From contig OZ023273.1 in NCBI GenBank assembly GCA_964007475.1, positions 144,681,308-144,745,307 of the forward strand: 64,000 nucleotides of DNA, written 5' to 3'. The notes beneath the pieces are model-generated. The model was not told where the DNA came from. It ran no database searches and was given only the letters and a program-made list of their open reading frames with translations. The position numbers were made by a program, and so were the translations under genes. Shown piece by piece: positions 12,291 through 24,577 of this stretch (position 1 is the stretch's first letter; every line of letters starts with the position of its first letter). Source of the DNA: Hybos culiciformis. Its lineage: Eukaryota > Arthropoda > Insecta > Diptera > Hybotidae.

Positions 12291-12475
12291 CTGGGCAAAC
12301 TGGACGCGACGGACGCGACGCAAACGCTAATGACGTTAATGACCATATAATTTTACGTTAGCGTCATTAACGTCGTTAAGGTCGAGACTGTTCGCGTTCA
12401 TATATTTTCATATATTTAATATTTCTTACGTCATTTGCGTCGCGTCCGTCGCATGCGTCACGTCGAGTTTAACCA
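12291..12475. mobile_element. GC-rich fold-back MITE
   Basis: A sharply GC-rich island of 185 bp in AT-rich DNA. The left arm has AAACTGGACGCGACGGACG, CGCGACGCAAACG and AATGACG. The right arm, complemented, has AAACTCGACGTGACGC, GACGGACGCGACGCAAATG and ACG. An inner palindrome pairs CGCTAATGACGTTAATGAC with the block around TTAGCGTCATTAACGTC. Almost the whole element can fold into one hairpin. I could not establish a target duplication, so the superfamily is open. Confidence 0.75.
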
Positions 12476-14913
12476 AACTATAACACATAACTAAAGAAGC
12501 AAATTATATCCCTTTCGTTAAAAGTAAATCTCAACAAAAGTATATGGAATAAAAAATGATATCAACAATATTAAGAATAAGAAAAAATCTATAAACTCAA
12601 ATAAATAGTAAAGTAAATGATCAATTGACCTAGAAATATAAAAGCTTATTCATCTGTATGACATTTTGAACTTTTTTATTTAAAAAGAATAATTTATTTT
12701 TAAATTATAAAATTATCATTTTTAGGCTCAAATATTTTAAATAATCATTTTATAAATGTATGTAACTGACTTATTATGAAATAAATCATTGTTTTGATTG
12801 AATTTCAAGGAGATCATAGAATCTCGTTTTGCAACTTCAAATACAAAGCAAATAAAAGAAGAATTAACTTATCTAATGAACGAATCAAAATGTTCGCATC
12901 AAATCAATCAGTGACTGATCAAGATTTATATATATGTATACCTACTTATATGATTTTTTAAATTTCTATTCAATAATAATTAATTTTTATACTTGATGCC
13001 TCGATGAAGTTTCAAACCTCGAAACGAAATTATAAATAATAACTTCCATGTTAAATTAATGTTGACTAATTTTATATTTCACATACATAAATACATTTAA
13101 CATTTAACATTAAACAAACATAAACTATATTTGAAAAAAAAAACTTCTTTCTAATAATTTATGATTTTTTAATTTGGTGAATTTAATGTGCAGCGCATGA
13201 TGGCAATATTTTGTATAAAAAAATATCAATTAATATGCAAGGAACATGGCTTCACAAAGCGGATGGAAATTAAAAGCATGTAGTTAATCAATTTAAACAT
13301 AACACTTTTTATTGTATGTATACATTTTGCACACACTAAACATCAACCAAATAAACGGTTCTTTTTTAATTCGTAAGCATTTTTTTTTTGCCATTTAAGG
13401 TTTTATAGCTCAACAGTTCTGAGAAGTATTAGATGCCAGCATGAAGAAAATTTGTATACGAATAAAAATATGTTGAAGTTATTGTGAATTTTTCTATCAT
13501 AACAATCATAAAGTGTGAACTCTGTCTGCAGTAGAGTCTCATTATCGGTGAGGAACATAGGGAATATTCTGAAGTTAATGTTTTTTTTTTAAGTTAAAGT
13601 TAATATTTTGAAAACTTTCTAATTATTTATACCAGATCTACACTTGGATCCTAAACTAAACTTTGTTTATACAACTAACCTTACTCGCTTTTTCACACAA
13701 AAAAAAAACCTAACCTTTGTGTGAAAGTAGCCAATTTTATTTCTTTTTTCTGCAATTTTCTGCCTACTACCCTTTTAATTTAAGTGCAGATATCCTATTA
13801 GTTCAGACATTTTAAATATTCTTATCTAAATGTTGCCATATCTTTTGTATTTTATGTAAAAACTAGAAGATTTTAGTTTTCATACATATTTTTCGTTTTC
13901 GCTTTATGAGATTACCGCAATTTTCAATCATTGTTGATATTTTTTTTAAATTTGCTTGTGCATGTAAAATATGTAAAAAAAACATTTTTTTTTCTTTTAT
14001 AAAATTATAGTATATATGTTGTGTTTTTATAACATCAATTGTTGGAACAAAAAAATAAATTGTTTATATAAAATCAATACTATAATAAAGGTATTAATGA
14101 ACTTCCTTAATTGAAAGTGAAATGTTTTATAAATATTATATGCTTTTAAATTTTTGTTGATATACCGCATACACATATTTAAAATACATAATGTTAATTC
14201 TATAAATAGGAAACATTTATTATTTTTTTTCTTTTGACGGATTTATAAAATATATACCTATATATATGCATATATTTAATTGAAAAAGATTAAGATAACG
14301 AACAAGAACATAATTACTTACATTTACATCAAAATCAACAAAATTTCCAATAAGAACGTTACAAAAAGAAATATTCTGTTTGCATAAAAGACAAAAATAT
14401 CTATTTTTATCGTTATATAAAATAAAGTAATGATAAAATTTAGAAGCAAAAAAAAATTTTTAATCGGTCCAACTAATAAGAAAAATGCGAAAAACTTATA
14501 AAATGTATATTATGATGTTAAAGAATTATGTTAAAGTTGGATGACTCTAAATGTATACTTATTAGACTTATAAATTCTCTATTGATCTATTTTATAAATA
14601 ACTTATTCTAAAGATGAATTATCTTACTTACATATATTTTTTTTTGGTTCATAAAATATTCTTATCACTTATAATTTTTCTACTTTGATAACCAGCATAT
14701 TTATAATTACTTATCATATACATAAGTATTTATCTAATTGATAATATTTATCTACTCACCCGCAAACTTTTCAGTTTTGTTTAAGTATATTTTAAAAGAA
14801 AATAGATTTTTTTTAATCATCGTAAATATAAGTTGTGCATATTTTAAGACTATGAATGTTTGGGATGATTTTTAGTTACCACGAAATGCAGGAAAATATT
14901 ATGTTTTGACTAA

Positions 14914-15306
14914 TGCCTTGTTCAGACAATGAACTCTGATCATGATAATCTTACTTTTTGAGATTATATTTCTTTTTTTCATGATTTGCTCATACAAAAA
15001 AATTGTCATCGGAAATCATGATTATCGAAAATTTCAGGGATGAGTTTCAGTTTCTTACTACCCATGTTACCCATTTCCACTTATTCCTACTTATTTTTGA
15101 CTTTTATTTTGACATATTTTCTTTATTTACAAAATAAAAAAAAATTTGAGTAGCAAATAATATTTATGTTTTTATTTTGTTTGCTTTCATGTTGTTTACT
15201 TTTTTTGTTTTCGTTCATAATCTTGTTCACACAGGTTTTCAAAGTATGATTATCTACGCAAATCACGATTCCGAAATCATGATTTAGTCCTTGTCTGAAC
15301 AAAGCG
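14914..15306. mobile_element. PIF/Harbinger-like MITE with TAA TSD
   Basis: The 393-bp element has roughly 33-bp imperfect terminal inverted repeats. The left end reads TGCCTTGTTCAGACAATGA. The right end, complemented, reads CGCTTTGTTCAGACAAGGA. Both lead into ATCATGAT. TAA flanks it on both sides (14911-14913, 15307-15309). A 3-bp TWA duplication is typical of PIF/Harbinger, though 3 bp is weak proof in such AT-rich DNA. No coding content. Internal ATCATGATTATC motifs recur. Confidence 0.72.
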
Positions 15307-16664
15307 TAAGGCTGGTTTAAATATGTATTAATTTAAATAATTCTTGCACTCGCCTTGAATTATCTTTATTTTTAAGAATTGTCCTGGGCTTAAATTTGGA
15401 ATTTTTTCATTATAACTATTAAGTTATCAATATTGGACTGAAAATGTTTTCTGAATTTTTGTTTTGAATTAAACAATTTAAGCACCTCATTAACACTGTA
15501 TTGAAAAAATTAAAAAAATTCAATACATCATCACACAACAAATGATACGTGTGTCTAGAAATGACACAAACTTATGTACATGCATAAAAACCAAAAAAAA
15601 ATTAATGTCTTTTTAACGTTCCTTCTATCAAATTCATTTTTTAATTGAAATGCCTAATTAACTAAAATAGCAATAAATACTTAATTGAAAAAAATTTTCT
15701 TTTCTTTATGTTGCATTTTCTTACATAATATATTAATATTTTATATTTAATAATATAAAAGAGATATATATAAACTATGTTTTTTTTCTTGTCCAAAGAT
15801 ATAAAATCATTAATTATTTTCTAAATAACATATATATATAAGATAAAGAGGGGGGAAAAATTGTTTTTCTTTTAAAGAAAAGCAATATAAAAAAAAATGT
15901 ATTTTTTTTATGCATTTTTCTTAGATTTTTTTTTAGACAATTTATTTTAAATAAACAAACAGTATAGTATTGCAATCTACAAAGTGTTTTGTTAAATCAC
16001 GTCGTTTTCAAAGTTTTTATAAATTAATCTTGAAACATTTGTAAAATTTTTTTTTTTATTTTTTTTTTTGTATTACCTATGTTCATGAAAGATACACGAT
16101 AAACTTCTACATCAAAGAAATACAGACTTAGCTTTAGTTGTATATATGTTTTTGGTAAATATTTTTAGTTAGATATAAATACATTTTTTTTTGGTAAATA
16201 TGCTGTAAGATTTTCAATATTGGTCACGAACCATTTTTACCAAAAAAGTTATAAAAAGATGCTAGTAACTTAACTACTTTTTTTTTTAAGTTTAAGCTAA
16301 TTGTTATTTAATACCTAATTAAGATAATAGAAAATAAATTGATTTAAATAAGTATAATATCTGCCATATTTTTCTTGTAAACAAGGTTTTAATTTACTTT
16401 AGCTTTGGCCATTGATTCGAAAATAGAAGTTTAATATTAGTCACCTATAATATTGGTTTACTTCGATTTTTGACACTTTTTATGATGTACCCAAGTAGAA
16501 TATCAATCTATATAATTAGCTGAATTATGTGTGTTCTTCGAAACGGTATTGCGCTTCGTCTATTAAAAAAAACTCAAAACTATTTTTTTCTCATCTTCCC
16601 AAAATAGTGCCCAATGAACTCTGTGATAGTTTTTGCAACAACAAAATATAAATAAATGAAATAA

Positions 16665-16715
16665 GTGATGTGTACGTCGATTTTTTGAAGGGTTTCGACC
16701 CAAAAATTTCGAATA
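16665..16715 (+). repeat. Diverged local repeat, copy 1 (partner 17102-17155)
   Basis: GATGTGTACGTCGATTTTTT, followed by TTTCGACCCAAAAATTTC, resembles GATGTGTAAGTGGATTTG, then TTTCGAGCCCATCAAAAAT, about 430 bp downstream in the same orientation. Similarity is partial, with indels. Probably two decayed copies of one interspersed family; class unknown. Confidence 0.35.
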
Positions 16716-17101
16716 CAGTACTACAGAATCACTATAATCCCTAATTAGAAGTTCTAAAGAATTTTGTAAGGTTTTTTATCAATCGACATATTTTTTAACA
16801 GCAAATCGGCTGCCGCGAGACTAGACTTACAAACATTTCTATTGAATTATTATAATTTATTTTTTTTTATTCGTAAAAATGTCTTTAAACTATTGTAACT
16901 TATAGAAAGAAAAGTATTTAAAAAAAATAAGTATCTACATGTAAATAATGCTTGTGCATAGATCAGAGGAAAATTGTTTACAAGAAAATCATAAAGTGAA
17001 TTAATATTTTAATCTTTAATTTATATACCGATAGTTGTTGCATTTGGTTTAAAAAAAATCAGCATGACGTGGGTGTTATGCAGCTTGTGATGGAAATATA
17101 T

Positions 17102-17155
17102 AGATGTGTAAGTGGATTTGTTTGATAATTTCGAGCCCATCAAAAATATTCTAAA
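17102..17155 (+). repeat. Diverged local repeat, copy 2 (partner 16665-16715)
   Basis: Second member of the pair. Both copies are preceded by a T/G-rich GTTTTTGCAAC- or GTTGTTGCATT-like stretch, which suggests that the repeat unit is longer than the conserved 50 bp. Confidence 0.35.
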
Positions 17156-18496
17156 TATTAATGTAAGCAGAAATGAAGCAATTTAATGTTAGAATTCATA
17201 TGATATCTCCACCAATATAAATGTTCCAAAAAATGTTGGTTTAACTCTCGGTTTAACCACATTACTAGAATCAAGTACTTGACAACATTGAAAAGAGACA
17301 TTGAGTACTTCTATATAGTAGTTATATTAACTTCAATGATCTGAACAAAAATTATTGTAATGTTTACAAAACCCCCTACAAATTCAATATGAAGATAAAT
17401 TTAAAACATATATATATACAGATTTATAAATAGCAAAAATAAATTTAAAAATCTATATGAAAGAAAATCAAAAGTGGAATAAAGTAAATGTGATACTGTC
17501 GACTTTATTATATAGTGTAGTAAGACAAAGTAAAATAATTATGTTATAAAAAAAAAAAGTCAGTAAAACGAATTTCTTCTTTCCACAATTTTGTTAATAA
17601 TAACAAAATAAGATTAACACTTTTTGAATTGAATAAATGGATTTTGATGAATTAGTCAGAAATAATTTGAAACAGTTTTGTAGTATAATACTGAGCATAA
17701 TTTGAAGAATTTGTGCATTGCGCTATAATACTTACTTAGTATTAAGTAAGATTTATATATATATATATAGTACACAAAATAAAGTATTATCTAGTTCAGT
17801 TTGGTTGGCCTAATAGTGGCTGAACTTTCGATACAACAATATGAATGCTATACAAATTCTGTGTAGCGTATACAATAATAAATGTTAGCTTCATTGTCCC
17901 CAAGATTCGACAATGCTAATGAACACCATGCATGGTAGATACAAAATAGCCATTACACCGAAGCCGTTTGAATATAAAACTTTGAATCACAATGTATAAC
18001 CTTCTAGCTTAATAATAATTAAAATTAAATTATGTATAGCACGCATACATATTACACATATTTATCGTATCAAAATTATCACATTTTTTAATCAGATAAT
18101 GATTAGTATATTTTAATGTTTACTTTTTCACACCATATTGATAATATGTCATTTCAACATAATTCAATATTTTGAGTATAAATGCGAATTATTTTCCCAA
18201 AAACTTAGTCATTTTGGTTTTTGTAAATAAATTTGAAATTAAATAAGATTAAATATTTAAGAAAAATATTATTCATTATATATTAACAAATATTATATTT
18301 TTGGGAATTGTCATTTTTAGGGTTTCTATGTTTATTACTTTTAATATTAAGTATCAAAAAATTATTAATAATCCATTTTTTTTTTAAAGATAATAACATC
18401 TGCTTGTATATGAGTAATTATTATTGTGGAAGTAATTTTATTTTAAAAACTTTGATTAAACTTTACTTTGTTCAATAATTAATATTTGCTTGGGTT

Positions 18497-18652
18497 GGGT
18501 CATAATCCCGGAAGGCAAAATCCCGAAACGATAATCCCGGAAGCCTAAATTCCTTGAGAACATAATGCCGAAAATAAAATTCCCGGGAGCCATAATCCAG
18601 GAAGACAAAATCTAAGAAAGCATAATGCGATCCCGAAAAATCCCGAAAAGAT
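18497..18652 (+). repeat. Degenerate 15-bp tandem array, unit about CATAATCCCGGAAGN
   Basis: Nine or so decayed units of about 15 bp run head to tail: CATAATCCCGGAAGG, CAAAATCCCGAAACG, ATAATCCCGGAAGC, CATAATGCCGAAAATAA, AATTCCCGGGAGC, CATAATCCAGGAAGA, CAAAATCTAAGAAAG and so on. The CCCG cores stand out in AT-rich DNA. It has no coding frame and no flanking TIR that I can see. It resembles, in reverse complement, the array at 31336-31440. Confidence 0.75.
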
Positions 18653-19500
18653 TAATTGTTATATAGTTTTTGTCCTTTTACTAGAAAACCTAAATCAATT
18701 CTGTAATGTGATTACTATATGATTAACATTTTGGAATTCCCAATATTTTCACGTAAAAAAATTATCTCAAAATAATTTTTCTCTATAAACATAGATCAAT
18801 CTATTTATACTGGTATAATTTATCCAATTAATTAATTAATTAAGCTTTGTGGTTTCTTTATACTTTGTAATACAATAAATTCAAAGTAAAAATTAAAGAA
18901 GAAAGCAAATACTTTTCGCTTATAATAATTATCATTATGATTTATAATTCGTCATCAATTAATATCAAAGGTGGAAATTTTACAAATTTTATTTAGTGAG
19001 TGAGTAATTTGTATTCATTCAACAAAAAAGGTATACACTAAACGGTAAACTTTATGAATCAGGTCATTAGATATGAAAACGAAAAAAAAATTAACATTAA
19101 TTTAACAAATAAAACAAACCGATTATACAACATTCATATACCTAATTTGATGAATTTATGTATATATACAACATTCACACATAAATAATATCTCTAAATT
19201 GAGTTGTAAAAAAAAAAATGTCTCTTGATTGAAATTTAGGTTAAACATTATCATTTTGTCGATCTTTATCAAAATATTTCAAAATACAATAAAAATACTT
19301 TTTTTTTAATGAATTCGAAAATATTGTTATAATTTTGATTACGCTAAATAAATTTATAATTACAATTTCAACCCTGGCCTCCGGCAAAATTATAAGGTGT
19401 AAAATTTTCGCGCCAATTCCAATTTAACTATAATTAATTATGGTATATATAGTAACATAGTAGATTTTTACTTTATTATTAAAAAAAAATTTATTGTGAG

Positions 19501-19540
19501 TAATTCATGAATGAAATGAGAAATTCATGAATGAAATGAG
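19501..19540 (+). repeat. 20-bp direct duplication
   Basis: TAATTCATGAATGAAATGAG is followed at once by AAATTCATGAATGAAATGAG, two units with one mismatch. A simple local tandem duplication. Confidence 0.85.
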
Positions 19541-19829
19541 TTTTAGAACAATATTGTGATTTATAGAGATGATTATAGAGTTACTATAGAATTATAGAGA
19601 ATTCGGATCGTAATTCTGTTCGACACTTTAATTATTAATTTAGAAAGAAATTATAAAATATGATATATTAAAAACTTAATTAAAAGTTGAAAAAACTTAT
19701 CTTAAATTGAAACTTTATGATCAAGTTTAATTAATTGGTTTTTTGAGCTGAACATCATTAGAAACCAATTATTAAAAAAATATCTATACCTATATATTAA
19801 TACTGCGGTCTGTAAATATTACTAATATT

Positions 19830-20835
19830 CAGGGCTTTTTTTGTGGGGGAACGCAGTGGAACTCAGTTCCTCTACCTTTTTATATTTAAAATTTTTTTTT
19901 TATATTTAAAATATTTTTTTTATATTTTTCTTACGAAATAATGACGAGTATTTTTTTTTAATAAATTTTATTTTGACAATGAAATTTCAAAATTAATTTT
20001 GTGTATAAGTTACGAGATGGCAGTAGCTTACAATTTTGCATTTTACATGTATTTTGCAGAACTATAAACTTAGGAAAGAAGTACCTATCATGAAATTTCA
20101 AAACTAATTTTCTCGAATAGGGTTGCCAGTTTTCCTAACTGATGTATCGGGAATTTAGAAAAAAAATGTGTGCTGAATTTACGGATAGATTAAGGCATAA
20201 GCCTAAGGTGGCATATTTAAAGGGGCATCAAAATAAAACATTAAACCGATAAAAAAAATTAAAAATTTCAAAAATAAATAAATGTTTGTGTTTGTAGGAT
20301 TGAATATGTAATTAATGTACAAAAAAAATATAAGAACGTATTTTGAAATCTAAAAATAATCTAATAATCTAATCTAAATAGTAAATTGAGCTCATTAAAT
20401 AATACAATTTGTTTCTTAATTAAATTCAAATAACTTAAAAATTCTCAAAAAGTGCCTAGGGGAGGTATATTCGTAAGTCCGCTCCTGTGTTTATTGCAAA
20501 AAAAATAATTATTCATAGTTAATTAAATAAAATATTATAAACAAAACTAATTCGTATAAAAAAACTTAAACAATAAGAACGATAAAAAATCTTGAAATAA
20601 GTTAAAGCCAGAGCTTTGCAGTTTAAAAATAAAAAAAAAAATGTTTGTTGAAAAAATCAATTATTTTTGGTAAATCGGGAATGACGATTGTATATCGGGA
20701 ATCGGGAAAACAGTTTTAATATCGAGAAATTCCCGCCGAAATCGGGATATCTGGCAACCGTGTCCTCGAGCTCAGAAAAAAGTACCTAGAAAAATATTGA
20801 GTTCCCCATCCTTTTTCTTTACAAAAAAAGCACTG
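19830..20835. mobile_element. hAT-type element with perfect 8-bp TSD (CTAATATT), host of a nested element
   Basis: The ends are CAGGGCTTTTTTTGT and ACAAAAAAAGCACTG (complement CAGTGCTTTTTTTGT). CTAATATT flanks both sides (19822-19829, 20836-20843). Sub-terminal sequences GGAACTCAGTTCC on the left and TTGAGTTCCCC on the right pair further. A second TIR element occupies 20118-20762, so the original hAT copy is only about 350 bp. No transposase frame. Confidence 0.9.
20118..20762. mobile_element. Nested TIR element (TAGGGTTGCCAG ends) inside the hAT
   Basis: The left end is TAGGGTTGCCAGTTTTCC. The right end, complemented, is CACGGTTGCCAGATATCCCG. Flanks are TTCTCGAA (20110-20117) and TCCTCGAG (20763-20770), matching at 6 of 8 positions, as expected of an old 8-bp hAT duplication. 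Repeated ATCGGGA motifs lie inside the right end. A further GC-richer block (about 20190-20235 with GGCATAAGCCTAAGGTGGCA, and 20452-20490 with GTGCCTAGGGGAGGTATATT) suggests a third inserted piece, but I could not define its ends. Confidence 0.65.
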
Positions 20836-21639
20836 CTAATATTTATACTTATTTTTTATAAGCAAGCATTAATTTATTTTTAAAGTCTATGAAATGAAAT
20901 GCTTGAGATAAGTTCAAAAAGTTAAATATTCAGTAAAAACAAAAATTATTTAGATAACAAACAAATTTAACTTAAATTTTATACAAATTCAAACTCGAAA
21001 TGATAGTGGAACATACGACGTACGAATAACTACAACACCACTGCACAATTAATATATCTTTAAACGATTTTTTACCAATGCTCATTTTCGGCATAATCTT
21101 ACTTATCTTGTTAACACTAGGCGCCGCACACCACGTCGTTCATCAAAGAATGTTGGCAAGCATTATTTTATATTCCTAAGTCCATAAAAGTTAATCTGAT
21201 TTTTTTTTTATTTACATTTTCGTAACAAAAAACAGCTCATTAATGTATCTTATTAATAATAATAAAAATAACTTTTTTCTGCTTGTTACTTAAGGCTTTT
21301 TTAAATACAATTGTATATTCAAGATATCATAATATTGTGACTGTCTTTCGTGTAACGAACTTTATAATATTACTATTATAAATAAAAACTATTTTAATTA
21401 TGACTTAATTAAAATGCCATTAATTTATTAGCCACCGGGAATGCCTTATTTGGATTTGTAGACTTTTACTTTTACAATAAGCTACAAACAGCAATACAGA
21501 ATATAAAAGTTAATCATAAAAAAAAATTTGAATAATGTAAATATAATAATATATTAGTCTTACTTAATGACACATAAATAACAGTTTTAAGTTTGTTTTC
21601 CATCAAAAAATAAAAAAAGGATTATACATAAGTATACTA

Positions 21640-21860
21640 TATTTTCATTTTCTGACCGTCTGTCTGACCGTCTGTTGTCACGCATTAAAATGCTTATTAA
21701 ACTACCTGGCCGATTTCAATATAAACTGAAGGAACTTAAAAAAATGTTTAGCCCCCGATTGTGCTCAAAGAACAGAAATGGGGTCTGATATCAATTGAAA
21801 TTGGTGTATGTGGATAGAGTACAATTAATTAAAATATTGAAAACGGGTTGACATAATGTA
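21640..21860 (+). repeat. Interspersed-repeat relic with CTGACCGTCTGT tandem
   Basis: CTGACCGTCTGT occurs twice in tandem (21652-21675), followed by GTCACGCATTAAAATGC, CTACCTGGCCGATTTCAATA, and about 100 bp of normal complexity (AGCCCCCGATTGTGCTCAAA, GGGGTCTGATATCAATTG). The layout of short GTCTGTCTG repeats followed by a GGCCGATTT motif is common in arthropod interspersed repeats. The family is not resolved, and no ORF is left. Confidence 0.45.
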
Positions 21861-23733
21861 TATTAAATAGTGTCCACTTCCACTGTCCATAGCAATTTTG
21901 CTTAACTGAGGCAAATCAATAATTTAATAAATTACACAAAGAAAAATTTCTTCCTAGTTGTTAATAGTTTTTAGAAAATTTTTTTTCTTTATAATTATGG
22001 TACAGCATAAATAGCATAAATGGTAAAATTATAGAAAAATTACGAATTATATTGAATGTGAATTGTTATTTAAAATGGACATTTCTATAAAGAGATTTTC
22101 TATATAGTTATATTGTAAAATCTTACCATATTACTCATTAATTTTCAACAAAAAAAAAAAATAATAAAATCTTCAAGATTTCAATTACAGCAGTCTTTAC
22201 ATAAGATATTTCGCAATATAATTAACTGTCTTTAGAGAAATATAACCTGAGCTACATTAATTTATATATTATAAATATATAATAAGCAATAATCAGATTC
22301 AAGAATTAATAAAATGAATTGATTGCTAATTTAAAAAGAAATTTTTTTTATTTTTTTTTTAAATATAAAATCAAATTGTATATTATTGTGTTCAGGATTT
22401 AAAGAAAATTCGTGATATGCTTTATATTAATTATTGCGCATTAAAAATGACATATAAGTACAAAAGACAATGAAGCATGATTAACGAATAATCTAAATAA
22501 AAAATGATAATATTAAAAATTACGGTTTTTGTTTTCAAAAAAATAAAAAAAAATTATTTCACTCTAAAGTTTTGTTTTCAATTTTCAAACGATTTTATGA
22601 TGGCTAAACAATTCTTATACAATATTTCTTTTCGGTGACTATGCAATATTGCCTTTAATTTTAACAATCCTTTCTTGGAACTGGAAATTTTAATGTTTAT
22701 CAAAATGTTATTCAACACTTAAATTAACTTTTGTTTTACATAATAATTAATATTTTTGATATATGAAGCGATATTAATATAGTTGTGTTAATGAACCTGC
22801 AGGAAACTTTAATTAAAAATAATAAAATTATTCTACTTGAACTTGAACATGATATTTGAAATTGCAAAATATTCAGAATAAAAATTATTTATTAAAATTT
22901 TCGATTGAAGGTCATTTCCTCTTTTTGTAGTCGAGTTAGAAATATAGATTTTATAATATGTAACTTAAATATTATTTTAAAGATTTATTAATTAAATATG
23001 TTATTTAGTGCCCCAGTCAGAGTACATTTATTTTCTTTAATAATATTTTGATGAGTCAGGTTAATGTTTAATTAATTATAATTAAATAAATGTGTGTGAA
23101 AGCAATTTTGTAAAAAATTCCCTTAATTCTAAAGTCAAAGCTGTGTATTTGTGATGGTGATAAATGTTGATATTGATGAACTGCCTACTTCAAGAATTTC
23201 AATGTAATCTTATTATTAATTTTATTTAATTAAGTATAATGTATACTTGTATTAAAAGAAAAAGATAATAAAGAAGTACAAGTTAAAAAATATTATTGAA
23301 TAAAAAGTGTGTCAGAAAGGTTAATGTGAAAGAATTAATATTTTAATTCCTATAATAATATTGCAAGCAATTCTTTGCTGATAATGTGCAGCTACGCAGT
23401 AATTCTTCAGGTAAAGTATAGGAATATAAAAAACTTAAAGTAGTAGAAATAATTTATTAATGTGTGAAAAATAACTATATGCTTGAATGGATTTCAAAAT
23501 TTCTAGATATTAAATTAAGCTAATTTTTCGTTGCAGAAACCGTTCGAAAATTGTGTTTCTTCCCGCACTGATGTGGAAAAATCGCTTCAAATTCAGTCAG
23601 TGACAGATTAAGACTATTAATATATTTATGTTATGATACTTAAAATCATTTCAAGTGAATCATTTTTAATTGAAAAATTTTTAACTGTTAAGTCGAGGAA
23701 ACAAAAACAAATGCTAAATCAACGAATTCGTTC

Positions 23734-24577
23734 CAGTGGTGTAGCTAGACATTTTGGGCCCTTGTGCAAGAATCTATTTTGGGGCCCAAATCTTTTCTTA
23801 TTAAATAAAATATACAAAGAAAAATTTAGGTGTACATATTTGTTTTTATTTTTAAAAAATTATATCGTTTTTTTTTCTTGCGAATTTATTTATTACGTCT
23901 TTAAGATCCATTTTTGAAGCCTCTGAATATTCAATGGATAGGAGTGCCAGTTGATGCAATCTGCTTTGTCCTGTAATTTTTTTATTATTTTTAATTTGTT
24001 GAAAGTCCTTTCTACACTCGCAATTGTAACCGGAAATATAAACAATATTCCATAATAGTATATTTTGTTGTTGGAACATCTGAAAATTCTTTAATCGTCA
24101 TGTTTTCTTTCAAATAGTCTTTTAGTTAGTTAGCGGCTTTTATTAACTGAATTGATAAATTATTGAAAAATACTTCTGAATATTTTTTTGAAATATTATG
24201 GCAAGCTATCTTCATTTCCTGTTCAGACATAGATAAAATATTTCTAGGTTGAAGAAATGCAAATTTTTGGTTAATTGTATTCATACCTACGAAGCGTTTT
24301 TCAATTTGGACAATTATTTTGTCTAAGGTGTAATAAAACACAGTTACTCTAAATCTTTGTTCTAGATTATTGAAACTTATCAGAGTAAATTTTCTTATAC
24401 ATACATATTTTTTTTTGGATTGGTTTGGTTGGAAACATAATATAAAAAAAATAAGAACATTTTTCGAAATACATAGAAATATAATTTTTTTTTTAATTTT
24501 ATGGTTTGACGAATGGGCCCCTACAGCAATGGGCCCTTGTACTTCGCACACACTCGCCATACCTAGCTACGCCACTG
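23734..24577 (-). mobile_element. hAT-type transposon relic with perfect 8-bp TSD (ATTCGTTC)
   Basis: Ends CAGTGGTGTAGCTAG and CTAGCTACGCCACTG, flanked by ATTCGTTC on both sides (23726-23733, 24578-24585). GGGCCC-containing sub-terminal motifs lie just inside each end. The 844 bp keep only the C-terminal region of a transposase on the minus strand, broken by frameshifts. It inserted 268 bp inside intron 1 from the exon 1 donor of the Mmp2-like gene. The target site is still perfect, so this is not among the oldest insertions. Confidence 0.93.
23890..24360 (-). pseudogene. hAT transposase C-terminal remnant (ZMYM1-like / zf-BED hAT group)
   Basis: On the minus strand from about 24360: EQRFRVTVFYYTLDKII, then NQKFAFLQPRNILSMSEQE and ACHNISKKYSEVFFNNL, a pattern of hAT transposases annotated as zinc finger MYM-type protein 1-like. 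After a stop near 24126 and a frame change comes FPVTIASVERTFNKLKIIK (about 23995-24050), the start of the dimerisation domain. A further frameshift near 24000 leads into GQSRLHQLALLSIEYSEA and a K/D-rich end near 23890. At least two frame changes and no N-terminal half, so it is inactive. Confidence 0.85.

Noticed and set aside
18497..18652. CRISPR-like array
   Set aside because: Units are 15 bp, contiguous and degenerate, with no unique spacers, in a eukaryotic intron.
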